Shown here piece after piece: positions 32,530 to 42,771 of a DNA stretch of 64,000 nt; the stretch's first letter is position 1; every line of letters starts with the position of its first letter. The stretch covers positions 74,974,557 through 75,038,556 of the forward strand of contig NC_133329.1 in assembly GCF_042186555.1 (NCBI RefSeq), read 5' to 3'. Made by a program: the position numbers and the translations under genes. The notes under the pieces are model-generated. The model worked only from the letters and a program-made list of their open reading frames with translations. It searched no databases and was not told the origin of the DNA. Origin of the DNA: Aquarana catesbeiana. Lineage: Eukaryota > Chordata > Amphibia > Anura > Ranidae.

Positions 32530-32790
32530 AGTATTCGCACTCCTGATTGGCTTTTGGCAGCAGCGGGAGTCAATCACAGTCAGTGACCCAATCAGGAGAT
32601 GGAGTGGGCGGGGCTGAGCCACATCCCCGTGTGTGAATGGACACACAGAGCCATGCCTCGGGAGCATGTCTGCTTGGGCGCCCCTATAGCAAGCTGCTTG
32701 CTGTGGGGGGCACCCGGCAGGAGGCAGGGGCCAGGTGCGCTGGTGAGTGCAAAACCATTACACAGAGCAGGTAATAGTTTAATATGTTTG
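32530..32790. mobile_element. Fragment of the 19080-19979 MITE family
   Basis: It shares GTCAATCACAGTCAGTGACC-type, AATCAGGAGA and GGCAGGAGGCAGGGGCCAGG blocks with 19250-19430. Confidence 0.55.
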
Positions 32791-32829
32791 TTATTTATGA
32801 AGCGGCATCCCCGACCTCCAAAGGCCTAA

Positions 32830-34125
32830 TGGTGACTTTCAGAGTCATGGAGAGCTGACATCCTTCCTTGTAGTGTGGGTTATTAGGCATGGTGGGTGTA
32901 TTGCAAGTTGGAAACATGGGCGCTAGTGACTTTTTGGAATGCAAGAAAAGAGATTTATTGTCTCTTAAACAGAACTGGGGGAGAGAGGGTTAGGGCCATG
33001 ACACCCTTAGGCAGATGCAATAGTAATTGGCAGACTCCAAGACAAAATAATAGGTAGCCAGCAATGCAGGTAGAGGGCCTTTAAGCTGGATACAGCAACT
33101 GTATTTGTAGAACTGCTGTCTCCTATGGCAGTTATGGCAAACCTTGGCACCCCAGATGTTTTGGAACTACATTTCCCATGATGCTCCTGCACTTTGCAGT
33201 GTAGTGGGGCATCATGGGAAATGTAGTTCCAAAACATCTGCGGTGCCAAGGTTCGCCATCACTGTCCTATGGCAACTGAACTTTGAACAGTCAATAGAGA
33301 TCCATACACGTAACTCACAGTAACCCGTTATAGATCTTTTCTCACATCTCATAGTATCCCACTGTAGATCTTCACTCACTGAGCTCCCGGTCTCTCCCTA
33401 GACTTCAAGATCCCAGACGTCACTGGATCTCCTGAGCTCTTCCACAACTATCCCGCTGTATACCCCTCAAGCTTCACCTACGCGAACCTGCTGGGTCCCT
33501 GGCTTGGCACTCTGCTGAAGCTTTCCCACTTCATCACCATCCCCGGCTGGTGAAAAGGCTGCTCTGGTACTCCTTCAGACTTCCATACACAGGCCTCTGA
33601 TAACAGGGATGGTTGTCCCTTGCTGGCGACTATTCCCCCCTTTCCTTTGGCCTTGATCATCACTTGCCCCTGGAGACAAGAGTGGTCGTCCTTTGTGGCA
33701 GCTGCTTCTCCCTCACCGCTGGCAACGATCCAGTTCCCCTGTCCGGCGGAACCTCTGAAACTTGGTTGGGCTTCCAGCCTGAAGCCCCAACCCCACGCTT
33801 TCTCTCTCAAACCTGGATAGGCCTCAGACAGTCTAGCAGCCAGGCGCTCCCGGGATAGGCCTCAGGCTTCTGGCCTAGCAGCCCGGAGCCTTGTGTCACA
33901 CGTCCACCCAGACAGTCGTCCAGGTGGCACAGAACCCCCGATCATCTGACTCCTCCTGAATATATAGGTTCTCCCAGCAGGCCAAGGGACCAAAGAGACC
34001 CCTGCCAATTGGCTGAGTCAACCTATTCACTCCTAGTCTGGATTCCCTATGCTCTTATTATTTTACTGCCACAGACAACAATGCCACCTAGTGACAGAAA
34101 AGAGAGTCGCATCAAATCCAAAGTA
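32830..34125 (-). mobile_element. Long LTR copy of the 59-62.7-kb element (ends lost)
   Basis: It matches 61555-62640 throughout: GTGGGTGTATTGCAAGTTGG-type start, GGCAGACTCCAAGAC, CTGGGTCCCTGGCTTGGCAC, GGGATAGGCCTCAGGC and CCCAGCAGGCCAAGG. Both termini are missing. A hAT-type MITE lies inside at 33129-33264. Confidence 0.8.
33129..33264. mobile_element. hAT-type foldback MITE with 8-bp target duplication
   Basis: Target duplication TCCTATGG occurs at 33121-33128 and 33265-33272. The ends are CAGTTATGGCAAACCTTGGC and, reversed, CAGTGATGGCGAACCTTGGC. The related LTR at 61768-61786 reads GCTGTCTCCTATGGTAACA without it: an empty site. Confidence 0.93.
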
Positions 34126-34311
34126 AGGGCAAATGACCAACCCCAGGTGCCAGATGTGCTAGCTACGCCACTGATAAGAACTATATTCATCAGTTATATA
34201 TTGCATGTTATATCACGTTATATACAATTTAACTTTTTGTTTATTATTGGCCAAGGATCATTTATTGAATTGTTATTCACTAGCATTTATGTTATTTTAA
34301 GTTTTTTCTGG

Positions 34312-34745
34312 GAAGGCTGTCCTCAAGGTTTAGGAGTGTGTCTATGGGAATGTTTGACCATTCTTCCAGAAGAGCATTTGTGAGGTCAGGCACTGATGTT
34401 GGACGAGAAGGCCTGGCTCACAGTCTACACTCTAATTCATCCCAAACGTGTTCTATCGGGTTGAGGCCAGTCAAGTTCCTCCACCCCAAACTCGCTCATC
34501 CTTGTCTTTATGGGCCTTGCTTTGTGTACTTATGCACAGTCATGTTGGAACAGGAAGAGGCCATCCCCAAACTGTTCCCACAAAGTTGGAAGCATAAAAT
34601 TGTCGAAAATGTCTTGGTATGCTGACGCCTTAAGAGTTCCTTCACTGGAATTAAGGGGCCAAACCCAACCCCTGAAAAAACAACCCCACACCATAATCCC
34701 TCCTCCACCAAATGATTTGGACCAGTTTCCACTTTCATGGGAAAA
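34312..34745 (-). pseudogene. Tc1-like transposase fragment
   Basis: The minus-strand frame reads GGGGIMVWGCFFRGWVWPL, then DNFMLPTLWEQFGDG and FQHDCAPVHKA, the region of the second catalytic Asp, and shortly after FGVEELDWP. The 5' part is missing at a (TA)n tract. It is a different Tc1 lineage from those at 6.4 and 57.9 kb. Confidence 0.75.
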
Positions 34746-34749
34746 AAAG

Positions 34750-34753
<4 letters not shown>

Positions 34754-34821
<68 letters not shown>

Positions 34822-34833
34822 TGTATATATATT
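34754..34833. repeat. (TA)n microsatellite
   Basis: Pure TA dinucleotide tract at the broken end of the Tc1-like fragment. Confidence 0.95.
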
Positions 34834-35140
34834 TGTGACACAAGTCATATTGTAATTGGATGTTATTAAAAATTACTTTTTCAGTCTGCAGCTCTGTAAT
34901 TTTCTGTCAAAAATGCAATATGGCCACCTGGAGGTGTTCTGTACACAGATGGTGTACAGAATGCCCCCCAGAAACATAATTTCCTGCTTGTGGGATTGGC
35001 TCACTGAATTTCCCAGAAGTCTGCACTAAGGTACAAATCAGATATTGGGCATCTTCTGCAACAAGAATGCCATTTTTGGTGAGATACTCCCAAAGGGAAA
35101 TCAAGCCTAAAGAGATGCAGACCGTGATACTCTCCTCATT

Positions 35141-35541
35141 ATGCCCCGTACACACGATCGGACATTCCGACATTCCGGCTCAAACTTGTCTTGCATACAC
35201 ACGGTCACACAAATCTTGTCGGAAATTCCGAACGTCCAGAACGCGGTGAAGTACAACACGTACGACAAGCCGAGAAAAATTAAGTTCAATAGCCAGTGCA
35301 GCTCTTCTGCTTGATTCCGAGCATGCATGGAATTTTGTGCGTCGGAATTGCGTACACACGATCGGAATTTACGACAATGGATTTTGTTATCGGAAAATTT
35401 GAGATCCAGATCTCAAATTTTGTGTGACGGAAATTCCGATGAAAAATGTCCAATGGAGCCCACACACAGTCAGAATTTCCAACAACAAGCTCCCATCGAA
35501 CATTTTCCATTGCAAAATCCGACCGTGTGTACGGGGCATTA
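35141..35541. mobile_element. GCCCCGTACACACG-end MITE
   Basis: The left end ATGCCCCGTACACACGATCG and the right end CCGTGTGTACGGGGCAT are inverted. The interior has TTTTCCGAC-type words in both orientations, as at 19501-19927. Confidence 0.85.
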
Positions 35542-35779
35542 GAGTCATGCAAGTGCAGCAGCTGATTGACATTTATATAATCACTCCCATTCACATTTAT
35601 TTTCCACATGGACACAGACAAACAGCTATTTTTTCAGAATAACAAAAGGTAGGAATCTTCTACAACGTTTGTTAAAGTCTTTGCATTGTACACAGTGCCA
35701 GGACAAGGTCATCCATCTAGAGCCCAGGGCAAACATGCTAAACTGCGCCCCCCACCCAAGATGTATGAGCATTATGTGT

Positions 35780-36235
35780 CAGCAAAAATTCTCCCACAAA
35801 AACACTGAGCACTAATCTGCAGACTTACCCCCGAGCATAAATCCCCCCCCCCTCCTTCCAGTACAAATCTGCCCCCCCCTCCAAAAAAAAAGCACTCCTA
35901 GCACAAACCCTCTACCCCTAACATTTCCCCTCTTAATACACATCTTCTCCCCCCACTTTAAATCCCCCCTCCCAGGACAAACAGGACAAATTCCTCCCAA
36001 ATCCCCCCTCCTAGCATGAATCTTTTCCCCCTCCATCCTCCCTCCCAACACAATTTCCCCTAAATCACCACTCTTAGCACCCCCCCCCCCCCCCAAAAAA
36101 ATGTCCCCAACTAGAACAACACATACCCCTTGCTGCCCCCCAAATTCCCTCTTCCAGCACAAAGCCCCCCCCCCCCCATTCTCCTTGTAGTGCCCCTCTC
36201 TTTCACATGATACCACAACGCCCAGGGCAGCCGCC
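35780..36235. repeat. C-rich low-complexity repeat
   Basis: Irregular units containing TCCTAGCACAAAT and CCCCCTCC with long C runs. A shorter stretch of the same kind is at 50545-50625. The 153-residue Gly-rich open frame on the minus strand is an artefact of this. Confidence 0.8.
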
Positions 36236-36299
36236 CCTCCTGCCCACCCCTTGTCCCGGACCTGAATGTACATAGATCACCCAGAGGAGAGTGTTTTTT

Positions 36300-36965
36300 T
36301 CTCAATAAAAGTTAAAAGTGGAGGCTCTTTAAGCCTTACACTATGGCTCTGGTTACTCCGACCATCTCACACAGTACCTCTGTTTCTGTGCCCACCCAGC
36401 TCTCCTGGCTGTCTCAGGAGCTTCATGCTGCAGGGTCCCACACCCTGGCTCCTTGATAGGGTATCTCCTGACATTTCAGGCCCTCTCAGCCCTCTTAGAC
36501 CTCTAACTTCCCTCAGTCCTCTGGACTTGCTTAGTTGTCTCAGCTCTCTCAGTTCTCCAGACTCACTTAGCTGTCTCAACTCTCTCAGTCCTCTGGACAC
36601 AGAACCTCCTGACTCCAGCATGGAGGGCTATCTCCTGAGCAGAGCACACCTACCTCCTAATGGGAGTCCTGAACTATTCCCAAGCCTGTCATTATAAAGG
36701 CTGTACACACACTCTGCTGGTCCTCAGCAAGACTTGGACACTGGGTTGGAGGTTTCTTCCCTCCCGCAGCTCTTTAAAACCTCCAAACACCAGAAAACCC
36801 GGAGAGGTTTGAAAAACCACCTTTCTCCGCTAAAAATCTATAGTCCGGAAACCCATACCCTGCTCTTATGTGAACCCTGTGTCACTTCTACCTACTTTTA
36901 CACAATGTCAGGGCTTCGCAACTCTCAAAATATATGTGTTAGAAAAGTATTTTCACAATGGGAGA
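36300..36965. repeat. CTCTCAG-rich imperfect tandem repeat and unassigned flank
   Basis: Units with CTCTCAGTCCTCTGGAC occur at about 36485-36600. The Leu/Ser-rich open frame across it is a repeat product. Nothing was recognised on either side. Confidence 0.45.
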
Positions 36966-36970
36966 AGTGT

Positions 36971-37014
36971 GTAGTTTGACGCTTTCGCAGAGAATGGTCT
37001 GCTTCCTCAGAACT
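36971..37014 (-). ncRNA. Hammerhead-ribozyme-like motif, best-preserved copy
   Basis: On the minus strand: AGTT (37014-37011), CTGAGGA (37010-37004), one A, stem II GCAGA/TCTGC (37002-36998 and 36991-36987, perfect 5 bp) with a 6-base loop, GAAA (36986-36983), GC and GTC (36980-36978), then AAACT. Both core boxes (CUGANGA, GAAA) and the GUC cleavage triplet are intact. Stem I pairs AGTT with AACT around a bulged A. The extra A between CTGAGGA and stem II and the minimal stem III are the weak points. Confidence 0.4.
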
Positions 37015-37312
37015 GTACTGGAAGCAAATCTATGAGGATGCAAAAATAATATGAGAACAAGAATTATTACAGAATTATTATTCAATTACTATGAATTAGT
37101 AGGTCAGAGATATCAACTACTACATAGCAGAGGCTGCTCTGAAAAAAGCGATTTGTGCTCATATCACCTGGATATGTCGCCTCCTCACCACCTGTTTTAA
37201 CCCCCCGAAATGCAACACCACCAAACCACAATTGCAAATGGGTCGCATTCAGCAAGCTGAAATTCTTGCCATGGCCTTAGTGCTTTATGGCTTCAGGGGG
37301 TGCCCTTAGGGC

Positions 37313-37564
37313 CGGTTCACAGCAGAACGCGATGCAGGAAACCCGTGTTCCGTGTGTGTTTCCTGCACCGCGTTCAAAACTCAATGCAGTTACGATCTCT
37401 AATGGGTGTCAGTGTTAAGGTAATGGCACCCTAAACGCAGCTCGCAAACTCTGTGCATCTACCTGCACTAGATCGCATGGTACAGAAGTACCATGTGATC
37501 CGGTTGCAGTGAGTTTCCAAAAGTAGTGCTTTTGGCGTGGTGCAGTGCAATTTGAGCCCATTCA
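37313..37564. repeat. Partial MITE resembling 21944-22322
   Basis: It starts AGGGCCGGTTCACAGCAG and contains an inverted GATGCAGGAAAC/GTTTCCTGCA pair. Its right end is lost at the LTR copy that follows. Confidence 0.4.
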
Positions 37565-38818
37565 AAAAGCTGGGTCCCTGTCTTGGCACTCACAGATACT
37601 CTTCAAGCATCATCCCTGCTGACCCGCTAGGTCTCTGGCTTGGCACCCACTAATGCTCCGCAAGCGCCACCTTTGCTGTCCCACTGGGTCCCTGACTTGG
37701 CACTCATTAAAGTTTTCCAACTTCTTCACCATCCCCGGCTGGCGAGAAGACTGCTCTGGTACTGGCTTCAGCTTACTCACAGTGGTCTTGTCAGGGGTGG
37801 GCACAGCCCTTCCTTCTCTGAGCTGGCCGCTCAGCTGTCAACTAATTGCCAGCTCCCATCTCTCTCCACAGTTACCCAGCTGTTGTTGATTCTGCTCATC
37901 AGTCCTGCCTACTTAAAGCCGTCCAGCTCACTTGATCTCTGCCTTCGCCTTGGTCACATCACAAGAAACCATCTCCTGCGTTCCTGTTTAAAGACTGGCT
38001 TTGTTGACATCCCTTCTGGCTCCTTATCCTGCTTGCTGTTCCTCTACTTGGATCCCTGACTTCTGGCCTGGCTGATTACCCAATCTGGTTACTGAACTCT
38101 GGCCTGGCTGATTACCCGATCTGGTTACTGAACTCTGGCTTGGCTGACTACTCGATCCGGTTACTGGACTCTGGCTATGCTTTGACTACGCTTACTCTAT
38201 TTACCTTTTTATTTTTATTAATAAACAAGTGTGATTTTACTGTTCTTCTGTCTCGGTCTGGTTCATGGTTTCTTACAGGTCTCCAGTAAGTGGCTGGTCC
38301 CTTAGTGGCAACAGCTTCCCCTTCTACCTCTGACCACAGCTGGTTCCCCATCCGGCTGATCTGCTACTTCTAGTTGGACTGCAAGCCAGCAGTCCCAATG
38401 CTCTCCTGTTTCTGGATAGGCCTCAGACAGCCTAGCAGCCAGATGTCCCCGGGATAGGCCTCAGGCTTGGCCTAGCGGCCCGGGGCAGTACAACACACAT
38501 CCACCCAGGCAACTGTCCAGGTGGCACAAAACCCCAATCACCTGACTCCACCCAAATAAATTGGCTCTTCCAGAAGGCCAAGGAACCAAAGAATATCCCT
38601 GCCGATTGGCTCATACACCCCATCCATTCATGTCTGAGTTTGTAAATCCCCTGTCTTATCTAATGTCACCAGCATAGTGATACCCAGTGACAAATAGAGA
38701 GGGTGCAACAAATCCAGATTTAGAGAGGAATCAATTGAACTCCTAACAATTGGCAAAGGCAACCATCGCCTGGCAACTAAATTTGATAGCAACCCTGCCT
38801 AAACATCAGGGTGCTACA
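37565..38818 (-). mobile_element. Long LTR copy of the 59-62.7-kb element, split by a solo gypsy LTR
   Basis: 37565-37788 and 38278-38818 match 61980-62731. The right end reads GGGTGCTACA, so the LTR starts TGTAGCACCC on the minus strand, as at 62731. The left part is truncated at 37565. Confidence 0.8.
37789..38277 (+). mobile_element. Solo LTR of the chromodomain gypsy family
   Basis: It begins TGTCAGGGGTGGG and ends TGGTTTCTTACA, with a perfect 5-bp target duplication GGTCT at 37784-37788 and 38278-38282. It matches the LTRs at 52246 and 56869 (GCTGGCCGCTCAGCTGTC, AATAAACAAGTGTGATTT). An internal unit of about 36 bp (GGCCTGGCTGATTACCC) is present three times at about 38065-38170, making it longer than its relatives. 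Confidence 0.95.
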
Positions 38819-38821
38819 CAA

Positions 38822-39122
38822 CATTTGTAGAGTGGTTCTTCTGTATATCGTACACATGATCATGGAGGCGATCCCGCAATCTCCTTGTTGTTCTGCCCAC
38901 ATATTGTATGTGGCAGATTTTACGTGTAATCAAGTATATTAAATATCTGGTGTTACAATTTATAAAATCTGTCATTTTTACCACTAACCGTAGACTTAAA
39001 TCCCTCTCCCTTAATCAAATGTGGACAACAAGGGCAATCTTTTGTGCCACACTTGTGGTTCCCCTTAAAATCAAGACAAGTGGCGCCCCGCTTATTACTA
39101 GATGTAAAATAGCTAGGGGATA
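38822..39122 (-). pseudogene. Penelope-like element C-terminus (Cys/His region plus GIY-YIG endonuclease)
   Basis: The minus strand reads NHKCGTKDCPCCPHL, a Cys-rich linker, then YKL, a one-base shift, NTRYLIYLITRKICHIQYVG and RTTRRLRDRLHDHVYDIQK. The Cys box, the IQYVG (GIY-YIG-type) signature and the RTTRRLRDRLHDH helix are in the order typical of Penelope-like retroelements, whose endonuclease nicks target DNA. The reverse transcriptase part is not present to the right, and the left side is cut by an LTR at 38818. Confidence 0.75.
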
Positions 39123-39239
39123 AGGAGTTGCCTAGAGAGGGTGCACGTCAAGAAACGTTTGAACACTGGTGGTCGGTGGCTTGGTTAGCCTTCACATTAT
39201 TGAAATATTTCACCTCTCACTTACTATTTTTGGGACTTT

Positions 39240-41163
39240 CTTGTACAAAGGATTTTATTGATCAAATAAATCAACATATCAGTACAAATAGACAATGAAG
39301 ACACATTATGTGTACATGTTCTGGTAAATTATAGACTGACAATTATAATGATCTAGAATATTAGAATATGTGACAGATCATCAGATTACATTTGGCTTCA
39401 TATAAAATCAGCATACACTGGTAATCATGACAAGACACTAGGGTCCGCCCCTTTGCAAATATAGTTGTAGAACTTATTGTAATATTTATAGTACGAACAC
39501 AGAACAAAAAGATAAATGTAGGATATGACTCATTAATGCGAAAATAAAGAAATGTAACAAATACTCACAGGATAATTCACAATATGTATCTGAGCCCAAC
39601 AGGGTGTGTCCTGTGGGCTATAAAGGCTTAAGGAGGAGAGGGTAAAAAAGAGGGATTATAGGGGGTAGGACCCGAAAGAGAGTGAAATAAGAGTATAGGA
39701 TATAGAAAGGGGGAAAGTATCAGGGAAGGGAAAAAGAAGGGAAGGGGAAGTCCACGGGGTGGGGAGGAAGGAGACATACTAGAGGGAGAGTAGAGTGGAA
39801 TCAAACCTGGTGGGATGGGAATATGCTACCCACGGTTGCCAGATCCGAAGAAATTTATCATGCGTGTCTGATGCCACGGCAGTCAGCTTTTCGTTAACCA
39901 TGATATAATTTATGCGGTTTTTAACTGCCTCGAAGCTGAGAGCCGGGGTTTTCCAGGCCTTTGCTATGGTTAATTTAGTTGCAGTAAAAATTTGGGATGC
40001 CAATTGGCGTTCCGGTCTTAATAATTCTATGATCGGTTTCCCCAAGATTGCTTCAAAAGGATCTCTTTTTATAGTAGTATGGAAGAGGTTACGAAGCAAT
40101 GCATAGACTCTGACCCATAATCTACAGACCCTGGGGCACTGCCACCAAATGTGTGCCATCGTACCCTCCCGAGAACACCCACTAAAGCACAAAGGGGAAT
40201 ATGTTGGGATGAAACTAGCTAATCTAGCTGGGGTGTAATACCATCTATACAGTACTTTATAGGCATTTTCCAAAAAAAGTACGTTTTTGGAACATTTGGA
40301 CAGTGTGATAGTCATGGCCTGCCAGTTCTCTGGGTTCAATCTCTTCCCCAGTTCCGCCTCCCACTGAAGGTGGTATGGTCGCAGGGGGGGTCTTTTGGAG
40401 CGTATTATAGCTGTATATATTAAAGAAATCAAACCCGAGGACTGGAGTCGTGATCTACAAAGGCTTTCGAAGGAAGTTAACGTATAGGGGGTTGATTGAG
40501 ATTTTGTGAGGGTGTGGAGGAAATGACAGATTTGTATATAGCTGTAGTGCTCCCTAAGGGGGATATTATAGGAGGAGCGTAAGACTGCAAACGGGATGAT
40601 CTTAGTAGGGGTAAGCATGGAGTGGACATCAATAAAGCCGTTTTCAGTCCACCACGTAAATGGATTATCGCGTCCAAATAGTGGCCATTGAAAAAGGCGC
40701 AACAGGGGGAGGTGAGGAGAGATTAAGCCCGCCGAATATTTAACTAAGTCCAATAAGCGAAGAGAGTGGGCCAGGCATGGACCAATAGTGGTTGGACGAT
40801 GGGCTTGAGGGAGCCAAGGGAGGGAGGCTAATGGTATCGGATGTGTATCCATCATATCAATAGTGGCCCATAGTGGCATTTGCTGTTTCTCATGAAGATG
40901 AGATAGTGGGGCAATGGCCGCTGCCGTATAATAGGCGTGAAGGTTGGGTACCGAGAGGCCACCGTTGATCCTATGAGCATACAACACCTGTCTTTAAAAC
41001 CTGGGTTTTATGGAGCCCCAAATAAATTGCATAATTTTGCGTTGATGTATACGGAGAACATAAGAAGGGACCTGGACCGGTAAGACCCAAAAATAATATA
41101 GCAACTTTGGGAGATTTGTCATACGGATGGATGCAATCCTTCCGAACCAGGACGGGACTTTCT
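39240..41163 (-). mobile_element. L1-type LINE, 5'-truncated
   Basis: The 3' part of an L1-like ORF2 followed by about 540 bp of 3' UTR with AATAAA at 39259-39254. The 5' end is lost near 41163. It is the usual 5'-truncated LINE copy. Confidence 0.85.
39779..41163 (-). pseudogene. L1 ORF2 C-terminal region
   Basis: From 41163 the frame reads FGRIASIRMTNLPKLLYYFW and IWGSIKPRF, then a stop, then about 400 codons without interruption starting VLYAHRINGGLSVPNLHAYY. GGLSVPNLHAYYTAA is the L1 motif downstream of the reverse transcriptase (GGLALPN-type). A Cys/His-like cluster CFSGCSREGTMAHIWWQCPR occurs near 40130-40190. The long open frame suggests a fairly young copy. Reverse transcriptase and endonuclease domains are missing. 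Confidence 0.85.
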
Positions 41164-41194
41164 AATATTATTTGAATATTTTTATATTTTTTTC

Positions 41195-41235
<41 letters not shown>

Positions 41236-41237
41236 GA
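41195..41237. repeat. (TA)n microsatellite
   Basis: Short pure TA tract between the L1 and DIRS remnants. Confidence 0.9.
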
Positions 41238-41890
41238 TAGGCTGATGCACATTGTCACTCTGTAAAATGTATCTTTTTTTTGTTGTGATACATATAGGAG
41301 GGGTATCACTTACAATGTTTACATAATTGTGATTTTATTTTTATTGTAATTTTCCAACTTGCACCAATTTAACACTTTTGATGATTGCATTGCAATTCCA
41401 GCACTTTATTATTGCTTATTTTCACAATTTTGTATCCATACACAATATGGTTTTTTGCACATCGTTGTATTTTTTCACTCTACTTGCTATTCATATAGTA
41501 GGCTAATACCATTTATTATTTTTTTATATATAATTTTGATCTTTCACAATTAATATAGTATTGATTTTCACATTTTTTTTTTGCATTTCAGCTATTGGGA
41601 TTTTTTTGCACGCTGTTTTTTTTTCTTTTTTTATTTGTAGTATTTACATAAAAAGGGATATAATTATTCACAAGATTACATATATGTTGTAGGTTGTAGA
41701 ATACTGCGAACCTGTGCTAATCTCGACTCTCATCCAACCCCTATTGACTTACATCAATATCGATAAAGCTGCGGTTTGGTCAGTTTAGTTGTTACGTATA
41801 CATCTTTGGTGCTGTTAAAACCTCTTTTTTTGTACTATTCTAGCCCCACCAGAGAGGATTTGGGCGTACACACTGTCATTATATAAAATT
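41238..41890. other. AT-rich non-coding stretch
   Basis: No gene or repeat boundary was recognised. T-rich tracts are near 41570-41630. Confidence 0.35.
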
Positions 41891-41892
41891 TC

Positions 41893-42734
41893 AGTTTTCA
41901 GATTTCAGTTCAGCTACCTTGCGATCTGGTAGAAGAATCTGCCCTGACTGCATGTCGAACACCTTGCCTAAATACTCCATCCGTTGGGTAGGAATGAGAT
42001 TACTTTTTTGACTGTTTATTAGCCATCCGAAGTTGGACAGGATCGCTATCACCCTGTGGCGCTGTAATGCCAGCTGTTGGTTTGAACGTGCCACTACAAG
42101 AATGTCATCAGATGTTGGCTTGAACGTGCCACTACAAGAATGTCATCTAAGTAATCAAAAATTTTTATTCCCTGCAATCAGATAAATGCTATAGTTTCCA
42201 AAAGGCTTTTGGAGAAAACCCTGGGAGTTGTGTTGATGCCGAAGGGCAGACATCTGAATTGATAATGTCTTTCCTCTATTGTGAATCTGGGGTACCTTTG
42301 ATGATGTTTGTAGATTGGGACATGTAAGTAGGCATCCGCCAAATCTGTTGAGAATAACCATCTCCTTGTTGAACTACTGATGCTATTGTATATATTGATT
42401 CCATCCTGAATCTTTTGGGCATGATAAAAAGATTTAGGGACCTCAAGTCCAACACTGGTCTGAACTCTCCGGATGCTTTGGGTACTAGGAATATCGGAGA
42501 ATATACTCCTTTCCTCTGGCACTCCTGTGGCACTGACATAATTGACTGTTTCTGAGATAATTCGGCAACGTATTCCTGCAAGCACTTGTGTTTCTTCAGA
42601 TCCTGTGGAAAATGTGTTTGGACAGAGATGTTTGGAGGTTTCCTTCTAAATCTTATCTTGTATTCGTGTTTGACTGTCTGTCGGGTCCAGCAGTCCTTCA
42701 CATTTGTAGCCCATTCCCTCCAGTATCTTGCCAA
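41893..42734 (-). pseudogene. DIRS reverse transcriptase pseudogene
   Basis: Pieces in different frames: YSPIFLVPKASGEFRPVLDL, then DLADAYLHVPI and YQFRCLPFGINTTPRVFSK, then DDILVVARSNQQ and LGWL-type GWLINSQKS. The order and the words FRCLPFGINTTPRVF fit DIRS elements better than gypsy. A 35-bp tandem duplication (42075-42109 and 42113-42147, period 38) falls on the active-site DD and shifts the frame. Confidence 0.8.
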
Positions 42735-42771
42735 CCTTGCTCCAACCTGGAGGGTTTGGATGGATTGACCG

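Noticed and set aside
33478..33858. Open frames of about 80-110 codons on both strands
   Set aside because: They lie inside a long LTR copy and are not conserved in the related LTRs at 37.6 and 61.5 kb.
35812..36273. 153-codon Gly-rich minus-strand frame
   Set aside because: Lies wholly in a C-rich low-complexity repeat.
36266..36697. 143-codon Leu/Ser-rich frame
   Set aside because: Generated by the imperfect CTCTCAG tandem repeat.
39145..39165. GAAACGTTTGAAC considered as a further hammerhead-like copy
   Set aside because: No CUGANGA box or credible stem II in the right place.
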